This document shows, piece by piece, positions 1 to 9,575 of a DNA stretch of 64,000 bases. The first letter of the stretch is position 1; every line of letters starts with the position of its first letter. The notes under the pieces were generated by a model. That model was not told where the DNA came from. It saw only the letters and a program-made list of their open reading frames with translations, and searched no databases. The DNA is taken from the NCBI RefSeq assembly GCF_029867415.1, contig NC_081185.1, positions 36,898,766 through 36,962,765 of the forward strand. The letters are read 5' to 3'. The position numbers and the translations under genes are program-made. The DNA comes from Vicia villosa. Lineage: Eukaryota; Streptophyta; Magnoliopsida; Fabales; Fabaceae.

Positions 1-1623
1 CTGAATGCTATTTCTCATGTTGAGTATGAGAAAATATCAAACAGGGAAACAGCCTATGATATATATGAGTCCTTGAAAATGACTCATGAAGGAAATGCTC
101 AAGTCAAGGAGACAAAAGCTCTTGCCTTAATCCAGAAGTATGAAGCCTTCAAGATGGAGGATGATGAAGACATTGAAAAGATGTTTTCGAGATTTCAAAC
201 TCTGACTGCTGGATTGAGAGTTCTTGACAAAGGATACACCAAGGCTGATCATGTGAAGAAGATCATCAGAAGCTTACCCAGAAGATGGGGTCCGATGGTG
301 ACTGCATTCAAGATTGCGAAGAATCTGAATGAAGTTTCTCTGGAAGAGCTTATCAGTGCCTTGAGAAGTCATGAAATAGAGCTGGACGCAAATGAGCCTC
401 AAAAGAAAGGTAAGTCTATTGCATTAAAATCAAATATCAAGAAATGCACTAACGCTTTTCAGGCTAGAGAAGAAGATCCTGAAGAATCAGAATCTGAAGA
501 AGAAGATGAACTGTCCATGATTTCCAGAAGGGTAAATCAACTCTGGAAGAGCAAGCAAAGGAAGTTCAGAGGCTTCAGAAGTTCAAAGAGATTTGAACAT
601 GGAGAATCTTCTGATGAAAGAAGATCTGACAAGAAGAAGGTCATGTGCTATGAATGCAATGAGCCAGGACACTTCAGAAATGAATGTCCAAATCTTCAGA
701 AGGAAAATCCCAAAAAGAAGTTTCATAAGAAGAAAGGTCTTATGGCAACCTGGGATGAGTCAGAAGATGATTCAGAAGATGAGCAGGCCAACTGTGCGCT
801 GATGGCGACAGAAGATGACGGATCAGAATCTACATCAGAATCAGATTCTGAAGAGGTATTTTCTGAACTTACTAGAGATGAGTTAGTTTCCGGATTAACT
901 GAACTTCTGGAATCCAAGTCTCAGATTTGTATTAAATACAAAAAGCTGAGAAAGCTATTTGAATTTGAAACAAAGAGGCTTGAGTTGGAAAATTCTGAAT
1001 TGAAAGATAAACTTTTAAAATTATCCAATGATGTTGGATCTCCTTCTAATTCAGAAATATCCACTCCTAGTCTAAACCATATTCTGAAAGAATATGATTT
1101 AAGTTTCAGGAAGTTCTTATCTAGAAGTATTGGCAGAAGTCAGCTAGCTTCTATGATATATGCCGTATCCGGAAACAAAAGAGTTGGCATTGGTTATGAG
1201 GGTGAAACCCCATACAAACTTGAACCTGTTGATGAAATGAAACTCACATACAAGCCATTGTATGATCAGTTCAAGTATGGCCACTCTCATGATATTAGGC
1301 ACACTTCACATGCACAAAGTTTTCACATAACACACACCAAGAAGCATGTGACACAACCTAGGAAATATCATGAAACTCATATTAAAAATTATCATGCTGT
1401 TCCTCCTATTGCTTATAATGTCAAACCCAAGTTCAATCAGAACTTGAGAAAATCTAACAAGAAAGGACCCAAGAAAATGTGGGTACCTAAGGATAAGATT
1501 ATTCCTATTGCAGATATCCTTGGCTGCAAGAAGGACAAAGCACAACATGTCATGGTACCTGGACTCTGGATGCTCACGACACATGACAGGAAGAAGGTCT
1601 ATGTTCCAAGACCTGGTGCTTAA
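1..1623 (+). CDS. gag: Copia gag polyprotein (5' partial)
   Basis: This is the nucleocapsid/capsid precursor that packages element RNA in cytoplasmic virus-like particles. The frame is open from base 1, upstream of the first ATG at 73, so the N-terminus is missing. The first ~120 visible residues resemble the UBN2-type gag of plant copia elements. A CCHC zinc knuckle (CYECNEPGHFRNEC, C-x2-C-x4-H-x4-C) lies at about 643-690. It is flanked by a Lys/Arg-rich stretch and by acidic Ser/Glu/Asp-rich segments (450-520, 760-860). A His-rich tail follows at 1290-1400. The last ~35 codons overlap pol in another frame: the protease motif is read in frame 2 from 1553, while this frame runs on to a TAA at 1621. 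Gag is otherwise free of stops. Identification as copia gag is firm; the lineage is less so. Confidence 0.88.
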   Translation: MNAISHVEYEKISNRETAYDIYESLKMTHEGNAQVKETKALALIQKYEAFKMEDDEDIEKMFSRFQTLTAGLRVLDKGYTKADHVKKIIRSLPRRWGPMVTAFKIAKNLNEVSLEELISALRSHEIELDANEPQKKGKSIALKSNIKKCTNAFQAREEDPEESESEEEDELSMISRRVNQLWKSKQRKFRGFRSSKRFEHGESSDERRSDKKKVMCYECNEPGHFRNECPNLQKENPKKKFHKKKGLMATWDESEDDSEDEQANCALMATEDDGSESTSESDSEEVFSELTRDELVSGLTELLESKSQICIKYKKLRKLFEFETKRLELENSELKDKLLKLSNDVGSPSNSEISTPSLNHILKEYDLSFRKFLSRSIGRSQLASMIYAVSGNKRVGIGYEGETPYKLEPVDEMKLTYKPLYDQFKYGHSHDIRHTSHAQSFHITHTKKHVTQPRKYHETHIKNYHAVPPIAYNVKPKFNQNLRKSNKKGPKKMWVPKDKIIPIADILGCKKDKAQHVMVPGLWMLTTHDRKKVYVPRPGA

Positions 1624-4600
1624 GTCTGGAGGAGAAGTCAAGTTTGGAGGAGATCAGAAGGGCAAGATAATTGGCTCTGGAACTATAAAGTCTGGTAACT
1701 CTCCTTCCATTTCTAATGTACTTCTTGTAGAAGGATTAACTCATAACCTCTTATCTATCAGTCAATTAAGTGACAATGGTTATGATATAATCTTCAATCA
1801 AAAGTCTTGCAAGGCTGTAAATCAGAAGGATGGCTCAATCCTATTTACAGGCAAGAGGAAGAACAACATTTATAAGACAGATCTGCAAGATCTTATGAGT
1901 CAGAAGGTGACTTGTCTTATGTCTGTTTCTGAAGAGCAGTGGGTCTGGCACAGGAGATTAGGTCATGCTAGTTTGAGAAAGATCTCTCAGATTAACAAAC
2001 TGAATCTTGTCAGAGGACTCCCTAATCTGAAATTCAAATCAGATGCTCTTTGTGAAGCATGTCAGAAGGGCAAGTTCTCCAAACCTGCATTCAAGTCTAA
2101 GAATGTTGTTTCTACCTCAAGGCCATTAGAACTCTTGCACATTGATCTGTTTGGACCAGTCAAAACAGCATCTGTCAGAGGAAAGAAATATGGATTAGTC
2201 ATCGTAGATGATTATAGTCGCTGGACGTGGGTAAAATTCTTGAAACACAAGGATGAGACTCATTCAGTGTTCTTTGATTTCTGCATTCAGATTCAATCTG
2301 AAAAAGAGTGTAAAATCATAAAGGTCAGAAGTGATCATGGTGGTGAATTTGAGAACGGATCCTTTGAAGAATTCTTCAAAGAGAATGGTATTGCCCATGA
2401 TTTCTCTTGTCCTAGAACTCCACAACAAAATGGAGTTGTAGAGCGAAAGAATAGGACTCTGCAAGAAATGGCCAGAACCATGATCAATGAAACCAATATG
2501 GCTAAGCATTTCTGGGCAGAAGCAATAAACACTGCATGCTATATTCAGAATAGAATCTCTATCAGACCTATTCTAAATAAGACTCCCTATGAATTGTGGA
2601 AGAATAAAAAGCCCAACATTTCATATTTCCATCCTTTTGGATGTGTATGTTTTATTCTGAACACTAAAGATCATCTTGGTAAGTTTGATTCCAAAGCTCA
2701 AAAATGTTTTCTTCTTGGATATTCTGAACGTTCAAAAGGCTACAGAGTATACAATACTGAAACATTGATTGTGGAAGAATCAATCAATATCAGGTTTGAT
2801 GATAAGCTTGGTTCTGAAAAACCAAAGCAGGTTGATAATTTTGCAGGTTATGATATTGACATATCAGAAGTTGTTGAGCCAAGAAGCAATGCATCAGAAG
2901 CAGAGCTTCTCAGAAGCAAAGAATCTGAAGATCAAGTATCAGCTTCTCTGGAGGATCTAAGTATTTCTGAAGAACCATCTGTCAGAAGATCATCCAGACT
3001 CATCTCTGGTCATTCAGAAGATGTCATTCTTGGAAAGAAGGATGATCCAATCAGAACAAGAGCATTCCTTAAGAACAATGCAGACTGTCAATTAGGTCTT
3101 GTATCTTTGATCGAGCCAACTTCTGTTGATCATGCTCTAGAAGATCCAGACTGGATAATTGCTATGCAAGAAGAACTGAATCAGTTTACAAGGAATGATG
3201 TTTGGGATCTTGTTCCTAGACCAGATGGATTCAATATAATTGGTACAAAATGGGTCTTCAGAAACAAGCTCAGTGAGAAAGGTGAGGTGGTAAGGAACAA
3301 AGCCAGATTGGTGGCTCAGGGTTATAGTCAGCAAGAAGGGATTGACTATACAGAAACCTTTGCACCAGTGGCCAGGTTAGAGTCTATTCGTCTATTAATT
3401 TCTTTTGCCACTCAACATAACATCACTCTCTATCAGATGGATGTTAAGAGTGCCTTCTTAAATGGTTATATAGATGAAGAAGTTTATGTCCATCAACCTC
3501 CTGGTTTTGAAGACTCTATGTCTCCGAATCATGTGTTTAAACTAAAGAAATCATTATATGGATTGAAGCAAGCTCCCAGAGCTTGGTATGAACGCTTAAG
3601 TTCTTTCCTTCTAGATAATGGTTTCACTAGAGGAAAAGTGGACACTACTCTCTTTTGTAAAACCTTTGAAAAGGATATTTTAATCTGTCAAATATATGTA
3701 GATGATATTATTTTTGGAACATCTAATGCTACACTTGGAAAGGAGTTTGCTAAGTCTATGCAGGCTGAGTTTGAAATGAGCATGATGGGAGAACTCAAGT
3801 ATTTCCTTGGAATACAAATAAATCAAACATCAGAAGGAACATATGTTCACCAAACCAAGTATGTGAAGGAACTTCTGAAGAAGTTTAATCTTCTGGACTG
3901 CAAAGAAGCCAAAACTCCTATGCATCCAACATGCATCCTAGGTAAGGATGAGGTAAGTAAGAAGGTAGATCAGAAGTTATACAGAGGTATGATTGGATCT
4001 CTTCTATATTTGACTGCTTCTAGACCTGACATTCTGTTCAGTGTTTGTTTGTGTGCTAGATTCCAATCAGATCCTAGAGAATCTCATTTAACTGCTGTTA
4101 AGAGAATTCTAAGGTATCTGAAAGGTACTACTAATGTTGGTTTAGTTTACAGAAAATCTAAAGAATACAACTTAGTAGGATTCTGTGATGCTGATTATGC
4201 TGGAGACAGAATTGAAAGAAAAAGTACTTCAGGAAGTTGCCAATTTCTTGGAAGTCATTTGATCTCTTGGTATAGCAAGAAGCAAGCAACTATTGCTCTA
4301 TCAACAACAGAAGCAGAATATGTCGCTGCTGCTGGCTGTAGTACACAGATGCTCTGGATGAAGAGTCAGTTGGAAGATTATCAGATATTTGAGAGTAACA
4401 TTCCTATATTCTGTGATAATACTTCTGCTATATGTTTATCTAAGAATCCTATTCTTCATTCAAAAGCTAAACATATTGAGATTAAACATCATTTCATAAG
4501 GGACTATGTTCAGAAGGGTGTTATTTCTTTAAACTTTGTGGATACAGACCATCAATGGGCTGATATCTTTACAAAACCCCTGGCTGAAGATAGGTTTAAA

Positions 4601-4642
4601 TTCATTCTGAAGAACATCAGTATGGATCTATGCCCAGAATGA
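1508..4642 (+). CDS. pol: Copia pol: protease-integrase-RT-RNase H
   Basis: The single long ORF of 1044 codons keeps all pol domains. Residues 16-28 hold the aspartic protease motif WYLDSGCSRHMTG. Residues ~147-190 hold the pre-integrase zinc finger (WHRRLGHA then CEAC). The integrase core begins at HIDLF (~211), with the second Asp in SDHGGEF (~276) and Glu in QQNGVVERKN (~312). The RT has QMDVKSAFLNG and the catalytic YVDD (~729). RNase H starts near FCDADYAGD (~892), and KHIEIKHHFIRDYV lies near the C-terminus. The ATG at 1508 only opens the frame; the real protein probably continues from gag by a shift before 1553. No internal stop was found, so this copy may be young, although it is split from gag by a frame change. 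The ORF ends 2.1 kb before the polypurine tract. Confidence 0.95.
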   Translation: MQISLAARRTKHNMSWYLDSGCSRHMTGRRSMFQDLVLKSGGEVKFGGDQKGKIIGSGTIKSGNSPSISNVLLVEGLTHNLLSISQLSDNGYDIIFNQKSCKAVNQKDGSILFTGKRKNNIYKTDLQDLMSQKVTCLMSVSEEQWVWHRRLGHASLRKISQINKLNLVRGLPNLKFKSDALCEACQKGKFSKPAFKSKNVVSTSRPLELLHIDLFGPVKTASVRGKKYGLVIVDDYSRWTWVKFLKHKDETHSVFFDFCIQIQSEKECKIIKVRSDHGGEFENGSFEEFFKENGIAHDFSCPRTPQQNGVVERKNRTLQEMARTMINETNMAKHFWAEAINTACYIQNRISIRPILNKTPYELWKNKKPNISYFHPFGCVCFILNTKDHLGKFDSKAQKCFLLGYSERSKGYRVYNTETLIVEESINIRFDDKLGSEKPKQVDNFAGYDIDISEVVEPRSNASEAELLRSKESEDQVSASLEDLSISEEPSVRRSSRLISGHSEDVILGKKDDPIRTRAFLKNNADCQLGLVSLIEPTSVDHALEDPDWIIAMQEELNQFTRNDVWDLVPRPDGFNIIGTKWVFRNKLSEKGEVVRNKARLVAQGYSQQEGIDYTETFAPVARLESIRLLISFATQHNITLYQMDVKSAFLNGYIDEEVYVHQPPGFEDSMSPNHVFKLKKSLYGLKQAPRAWYERLSSFLLDNGFTRGKVDTTLFCKTFEKDILICQIYVDDIIFGTSNATLGKEFAKSMQAEFEMSMMGELKYFLGIQINQTSEGTYVHQTKYVKELLKKFNLLDCKEAKTPMHPTCILGKDEVSKKVDQKLYRGMIGSLLYLTASRPDILFSVCLCARFQSDPRESHLTAVKRILRYLKGTTNVGLVYRKSKEYNLVGFCDADYAGDRIERKSTSGSCQFLGSHLISWYSKKQATIALSTTEAEYVAAAGCSTQMLWMKSQLEDYQIFESNIPIFCDNTSAICLSKNPILHSKAKHIEIKHHFIRDYVQKGVISLNFVDTDHQWADIFTKPLAEDRFKFILKNISMDLCPE

Positions 4643-5112
4643 GAAGATGAGAAGTTCTTATATATGAGTATCTTCTGAAATGAAATGTGATTTTCCAATC
4701 AGAAGTTCTGATTGAAATCTTTTAGAAATTATGATTCGGTTATTACTAATGTTTCATTGTCTAAGTTGATTCAGAACCTCTTTTAAAGCAAAACAGCTGT
4801 TACGTTTTATCTCGGGATGGTAAACCTGTCGTTACTATTCATGGATAAACGCGCGTGCAGTTGAAGGGACGCCGACCATAGGTAACTGTGCTAGTCACCT
4901 CATTTGTCTTTATTATCTCTCCTCACGTCACGTAACATTAAATGCTAGTCATCATTCGTTTCATTTTATTTCCTTTTAAATACTCTTCAAAATGGTTTTT
5001 GGTTTCATATCTCTCTGTTTTCCTCTTAAAGTTTTTTTTTCTTCTCTCTCTCTCTCTCTCGTTTTTTCATTTCTTCTCTCAAAACCTAGCGTTAACCCTA
5101 AGCCTGTTGTAG
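4643..5112 (+). other. Copia post-pol spacer, promoter/5'UTR-like
   Basis: This non-coding stretch between pol and the 3' LTR looks like a plant promoter and 5' leader rather than LTR sequence. It has an A/T-rich TTTTAAATACTC element near 4974, a pyrimidine-rich leader and a pure CT microsatellite at 5041-5060. An AAAACCCTAG/AACCCTAA block follows just before a short ORF. That order (TATA-like, CT-rich leader, ORF) suggests a captured gene fragment or a once-functional internal promoter. Confidence 0.45.
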
Positions 5113-5422
5113 CTCCATGACTCAAAGGCGACAGATCTCTGTGCATCTCGGGATGGCTCTTCTAATACCTCTCAAGTCAGATCCTTCTTTGATGTTGTTA
5201 TCAACTTTCATCCAAAGACAGAAGACTTTCTTGAGTTGTGGGAAGATAGGCTCAACGTCTATGTTGAGGGAAAGCCCCGTTTGCAACATTAGCTCTCTGT
5301 CTGTGAACTGTCCCTCACTTCCTCCTTGGTTCTGGGATCTCTCCTACAGGGGAGGTTTCAGTCTGGAAGACAAGAAGTCCTCCGGGATTCTTGATGGGTT
5401 GACACAGAGCGTGTCTAGCTAG
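5113..5422 (+). pseudogene. Gene-like remnant in copia spacer
   Basis: An ATG ORF (5117-5422, 101 codons) lies here, but its protein looks like a shadow. A second frame, open from 5113 to a TAG at 5290, has more protein-like content: it includes SFFDVVINFHPKTEDFLELW and an acidic/aromatic stretch before the stop. That frame has no ATG, and its natural start may have been lost. I do not recognise the domain. It may be the remnant of the extra (envelope-like) ORF region reported in some Sireviruses, or a captured host exon. No signal peptide or clear transmembrane segment was seen. Confidence 0.4.
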
Positions 5423-5963
5423 GGTTCTGTTTTTAATTTTTGTAGTAATTTCCTCTTTGGAAATTCTACTTTGTATTTGCTAGGAATGTTTCTCATCTTG
5501 TTAAACATAGGAACCTTTTGTAATATCTTTTGATTATCAATGAAAAGTTTCTTTGTGTTTTACATTCCAGTAAATGTTTTCTTTTGTCGTTTTTTTTGCA
5601 TCTGAATCTTTTTAAATATTCTTTTTGATGTTATGACAAAAAGGGGGAGAAGATAAATGATAAATGATTTGATTAATCTATCAGTTGCTGGGTAAAGGCT
5701 CCCACACATTCACTAACAAGAACTGAAAGTTCTATATGGTTTAAGTGTTTTGCAGGTACAGAGAAGTGAAGTGAATCTTCAGAAGCAAACACTAGAAGCA
5801 AAACCATAAGAAGCGTTATTCTGTAAAAGGAATAAGCTCTTGGAAACTGAAGCAAGCTGAGTGCTGTCAAGCTTCAGAGATCAGAAGCAAGAAAGAAGAA
5901 TGAATCAGAAGCACTGATAATAGAATTTGAATATCATTGTCTATCCTGTTCTGACAAAATTCT
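5423..5963 (+). other. 3'UTR-like spacer with a decoy polypurine tract
   Basis: A/T-rich sequence follows the gene remnant. It has an AATGAAA signal near 5540 in a T-rich context, like a plant poly(A) region. At 5638-5650 it carries AAAAAGGGGGAGA, nearly identical to the true polypurine tract at 6778. No LTR follows this copy. The rest is non-coding. Confidence 0.5.
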
Positions 5964-5965
5964 AT

Positions 5966-6055
5966 TTGCTCTGATACATATAATGTTATGGCTCTGATAC
6001 ATTATTTGCTCTGATACATTATTTCAGCCTATATGGCTCTGATACATATAATGTG
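5966..6055 (+). repeat. CTCTGATACAT direct repeats
   Basis: The motif CTCTGATACAT recurs four times (starts near 5969, 5992, 6010, 6042), several times followed by ATAATG or TATTT. It forms a short imperfect tandem array in the copia spacer. Confidence 0.75.
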
Positions 6056-6220
6056 TTCAAACATACATTTTATGTTCTAACTCGTTCATGCTGACTTTTG
6101 TCGTTTAGTTTTTGTTCTGTAACATTTCAGGATGTAGAGATGCTCTGATGATGCTCTGGTACATTCAACAATGTTCTGATACAAATCTAGCATGAAGTGA
6201 TGATTGGTAGACATTCAAAG

Positions 6221-6550
6221 TTCTGAAGCTATCCGAGGGAAGCAGAAATCAGAAGATGTGAATGTTCTAAAAGATCCAGAAAACTCAAGTTCTGAAGCTG
6301 TCCTGAATGGAAGCAGAAATCAGAAGCTGTGAATGTTCTGAAGATCAAAGAAATTCAAGTTCTGAAGCTGTCCTGAATGGAAGCAGAAGTCAGAAGCTGT
6401 GAATGTTCTGAAGATCAAAGAAATTCAAGTTCTGAAGCTGTCCACGATGGAAGCAGGAATCAGAAGCTGTGAGTGTTCTAAGGATCTAAAGAAATTCAAG
6501 TTCTGAAGCTGTCCAATGGAAGCAGAAGTCAGAAGCTATGAATTCTCTGA
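6221..6550 (+). repeat. 70-bp tandem repeat in copia spacer
   Basis: Units begin with TTCTGAAGCT at 6221, 6290, 6360, 6430 and 6501, a spacing of 69-71 bp. Each unit also carries GGAAGCAGAA, TCAGAAGCTGTGAATG and AATTCAAG. The middle two copies are nearly identical, which suggests recent slippage or unequal exchange. Similar CAGAAG-rich sequence recurs in the U3 of the LTR (6930-7130). Confidence 0.9.
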
Positions 6551-6619
6551 AGGCAGAAGCTTATATGATCGTCTCTACCGAAATAATCAGGGAAGTCTTT
6601 TATCAAAGTTCTTCGAGTA

Positions 6620-6679
6620 TTTATTTCAGGGGGAGATTATTTATCTCAGGGGGAGATTGTTAATCTCAGGGGGAGACAT
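6620..6679 (+). repeat. Triplicated 20-bp polypurine-like unit
   Basis: Three units of exactly 20 bp each end in TCAGGGGGAGA (at about 6626, 6646 and 6666). The GGGGGAGA core is the same as in the working polypurine tract 110 bp downstream. They could serve as extra plus-strand primers or be debris of old LTR junctions. Confidence 0.85.
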
Positions 6680-6777
6680 ATTCATATGCTTATGCTATAG
6701 CTGTGTAATTTGTCTTTTGCCGTCTACTCTTTCTGATCGCAAATTCATATCATTTATATATGTTTTTGTCATCATCA

Positions 6778-6789
6778 AAAAGGGGGAGA
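6778..6789 (+). promoter_or_regulatory. Polypurine tract of copia element
   Basis: AAAAGGGGGAGA lies one base before the LTR start TGTTAG at 6791. Its position and composition match the plus-strand primer of LTR retrotransposons. Confidence 0.9.
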
Positions 6790-6790
6790 T

Positions 6791-7980
6791 TGTTAGAACA
6801 AGATTTGTTCTTATCAATTATCTTAGTTTTGATGATAACAATAATATGAATTTTGCTTAAGATAATATGGTACTCTAATCCAATGCAATTTCCCTTTCAG
6901 GAAATATATATAAAGAGTACGCATAATTCAGCGCTCAGAAGTTGTGTCTCAAATGGTTCAGCATGCAACATCAGAACATGGTCTGGCAAGACATCAGAAG
7001 ATGGTCGAAGCAGAATCAGAACATGGCATCAGAAGAACATGAGATCAGAAGCACTGAAGATCAGAAGATGGTATCACGCAACAGAAGCACTTCAAGATCA
7101 GAAGATCAGAAGATGCTATGCACCAAGCTGTTTTGACTCTGATGATATTCAAACGTCGTATTCACAAACATCAGATCAGAAGGAAGTACAGGTGGCAGAC
7201 TACGCTGACTGACAAAAGGAACGTTAAAGCTACTAAAGGCAACGTCAGTAGACACAGCGTGAACAAGGCTCGAGGTAGTTGACAAAAGCGTATAACATTA
7301 AATGCAATGCTGTACGGAACACGCAAAGCATTAAATGCACTCAACGGTCATCTTCTCAACGCCTATAAATATGAAGTTCTGATGAGAAGCAAGGTTAACC
7401 AATTCTTAACAACTCTGAACGAAAATAAACTTGCTGAAACGCTATTCAATCAAAGCTCAGAATCTTCATCAACTCACTACATTGCTGTTGTAATATCTTA
7501 GTGAGATTAAGCTTAAACGTTAAGAGAAATATCACAGTTGTGATTATAGCTTTTAAGAAGCATTTGTAAACTCTTGAATAGATTACATTAAGTTGTAAGG
7601 AACTAGAGTGATCGTGTGATCAGTATACTCTAGGAAGTCTTAGCAGTTGGCTGAGCAGTTTGTAACTAGAGTGATCAGGTTGATCAGTAGACTCTAGAAA
7701 AGTCTTAGAAGTTGTCTAAGCAGTTGTTCCTGGAGTGATCAAGTTGTGATCAGAATACTCTAGAAGACTTAGTCGTGGACTAAGTGGAAAACCATTGTAA
7801 TCCGTGCGATTAGTGGATTAAATCCTCAGGTTGAGGTAAATCATCTCTGCGGGGGTGGACTGGAGTAGCTTCGTTAACAGCGAACCAGGATAAAAATAAT
7901 TGTGCAATTTATTTTTATCGTCCAAGATTTAAAGTCACACTTATTCAATCCCCCCTTTCTAAGTGTTTTTCTATCCTTCA
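6791..7980 (+). repeat. Copia 3' LTR
   Basis: The LTR starts TGTTAGAACA directly after the polypurine tract and ends TATCCTTCA, where a tRNA-Met primer site would follow in the 5' copy. Its length is 1190 bp. U3 contains CAGAAG-rich repeats (6930-7130). A TATA box at 7363 suggests transcription starts near 7395. A run of related blocks containing AGAGTGATC and TAGAAGTCTTAG (7600-7770) forms an imperfect tandem repeat in R/U5. No complete ORF is expected. Confidence 0.9.
7363..7371 (+). promoter_or_regulatory. TATA box of copia LTR
   Basis: CTATAAATA follows a C-rich stretch in the middle of the LTR, as expected for the U3/R boundary. Transcription should begin about 30 bp downstream. Confidence 0.65.
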
Positions 7981-8406
7981 ATCTCGACCTATTGCGGGTC
8001 CGAACTTAGTGAGTCGATCCTAGCGCTTGTGTGTTTATCTTTGGGTGTTTTACTGCTTTGCATATTTACCTGTTTGCATTGCATTCTATGTGCGCTTTTA
8101 CTTTTCTGCATCATATTCTGGACTGTCTGGATTTCTGTCTGTGGGTGGGTGTTTCAAGAGGTAAAAGACCTAATACCCAGGTCATGAGTGATACCATAGG
8201 AACTAGGACTAGAGTGGCTGTGACGGACAGAAGGCGTATGCCTGATTGATCTGATCACGTATCCACGGGCAGAGCTTGGAGGGATGAGGCAATATCGTAT
8301 GATAACGCCTACATTCGATCCTCTGTTGGCTTTTTGACCTACCCAGGCCTAGATTTTACCTGTGAGTGGGGCGGGAATCAATGATCATATAACAGGTACA
8401 TTGTTG

Positions 8407-8618
8407 GTGACCGCTTTTCTTGTTCGTGGGTTACCGCTGTTCTCGTTCGTGGGTTACCGCTGTTCTCGTTCGTGGGTTGTTACCGCTGTTCTCGTTCGAG
8501 GGTTGTTACCATGGTCCTTGTTCGTGGGTTACCGTTGATCTTGTTCGAGTGTACTATTGGTTCCTGTTCATGGGGTACTATGGTTCTTGTTCGAGTGGTA
8601 ATCTATGTTCTATTCTAG
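8407..8618 (+). repeat. 22-26-bp tandem repeat (TTACCGCTGTTCTCGTTCG)
   Basis: About nine units of the form TTACCGCTGTTCTCGTTCGTGG follow one another. The first four are nearly identical; later ones drift to TACTATGGTTCTTGTTCGAG. An extra GTTG in units three and four changes the period from 23 to 26. This is a minisatellite in non-coding element sequence. Confidence 0.85.
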
Positions 8619-8830
8619 TGTGTTGGTGACTATATGTTCTGGTTCCGATGGTAACTTGTTCCATTGGTGACTTGTGGTTTGTGTGGTGGTCCGAAACCAT
8701 GCCGAACCTTTGAACTGGTGCCGTGTGATTTCTCGGCATCCCAAATATATCCAGTATTGTGGTTCCCACCACTTTGCATCATTGCATATTTACTTTCCAA
8801 AAAATGATGTACAAAAAATAACTAGCATAC

Positions 8831-8942
8831 ATGTTCCCTTCATTTCCAAGGAATCATATCTTTAAGCCTCGTGTTGAGCTTTTCCATCTCTTGCTTTCTA
8901 AAAAATCATAACACGAGGATTCCTTGGAAATCGAATGAACAT
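8831..8942. repeat. Long interrupted inverted repeat (hairpin)
   Basis: The left arm ATGTTC..ATTTCCAAGGAATC (8831-8854) plus CCTCGTGTT (8867-8875) pairs with AACACGAGGATTCCTTGG and the following bases (8910-8942). The left arm has an extra ~11-base bulge (ATATCTTTAAG). The loop is about 34 bases. The arms exceed 30 bp, longer than chance predicts. No target duplication was recognised, so I do not call a MITE. Confidence 0.65.
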
Positions 8943-9480
8943 GGCATTGCACGCATATCATGCATCCCATACATCTCATGCATAACAGGTGTTCAAGATT
9001 GAAGATTTCTTATTCAGACTTGGTACTCTCACCAGACTCACAGACTCGACTTCTTCTTATTGTTTGTTCAGAGATTAGTCATGGAATAACTTTGTGGAGT
9101 GACCAAGAGGAAAGCTCAGTTGGGGTTTCTTTTTGAAGACTTGTCTTATTCTCATTTGCTTCCACGCTTGCTGTATTTGCAACTGGTTAAGCTCTGTATT
9201 GTGTGGATGTCTATAAATTCTCTGCTTGATGATGATGACACTAGGTGTGAGTTCTATTCTGGAGCACCTGGTTATGATGCTAGTATCTACAAGTCTTTGA
9301 AGTTGCTTGGGGCTCCCGAACAAGGGATAAGCAAGACATTGTCTGTCTTGAGCATTGCACCATTTGCATTGCTCGAATCCCTAAAGCACTTTGTCGCTAC
9401 CGCGAAAATTAACAGAGTCGCCACTAACATATTTATCTTGAAAAGGAAGGGAATGCCAGCAAACCACAAAACAAAACAAC

Positions 9481-9575
9481 GGTCTCACGACCAGAGAAAA
9501 AGGGTAAGGGAGTCGGTTACGCGAGGGGAAGGTATTAGCACCCCTCGCACCCCTCGCGCCCATCGTACTCGATGG
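9481..9575 (-). other. Conserved LTR hairpins (minus-strand copy)
   Basis: On the minus strand the order is CCATCG-AGTA-CGATGG (9575-9560), then a G-rich stem with loop TGCTAATACCTT (9549-9520), then GGTC-GTGA-GACC (9492-9481). The same three elements occur at the same distance from the LTR end in the copies at 40886 and 61083. This copy carries a ~10-base duplication (CCCTCGC twice) between hairpins A and B and a mismatch at the outermost base pair of stem B. Confidence 0.7.

Larger units (their letters stand above)
1..7980 (+). mobile_element. Ty1/copia retrotransposon, Sire/Maximus type, 5' end outside window
   Basis: The order gag (zinc knuckle), protease, integrase, reverse transcriptase and RNase H is that of Ty1/copia. 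The pol ORF is followed by a 2.1-kb spacer, a G-rich polypurine tract and one LTR beginning TGTTAGAACA and ending TTCA. The long spacer and the polypurine tract next to TGTTAG fit the Sire/Maximus lineage as I know it from legumes. The 5' LTR and the start of gag lie left of the window. The five bases after the LTR (ATCTC, 7981-7985) should be one half of the target duplication; the other half cannot be seen. Confidence 0.9.
7981..9391 (+). other. Tat/Ogre-like non-coding debris, left block
   Basis: No convincing ORF lies here. The left part (7981-8400) reads like the untranslated leader of a Tat/Ogre-type element. The right part (9100-9391) contains GGCTCCCGAACAAGGGATAAG, which recurs three times at 13912-14150. 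The stretch is therefore continuous with 13257-15454 across the inserted solo LTR. It contains the 23-bp tandem repeat and the long hairpin listed separately. Confidence 0.55.

Noticed and set aside
723..917. Ser/Asp-rich minus-strand ORF inside gag
   Set aside because: It is a shadow of the acidic gag segment on the other strand.
4643..6780. Functional envelope gene in the copia spacer
   Set aside because: No long ORF, signal peptide or transmembrane segment was found; only a short broken frame.
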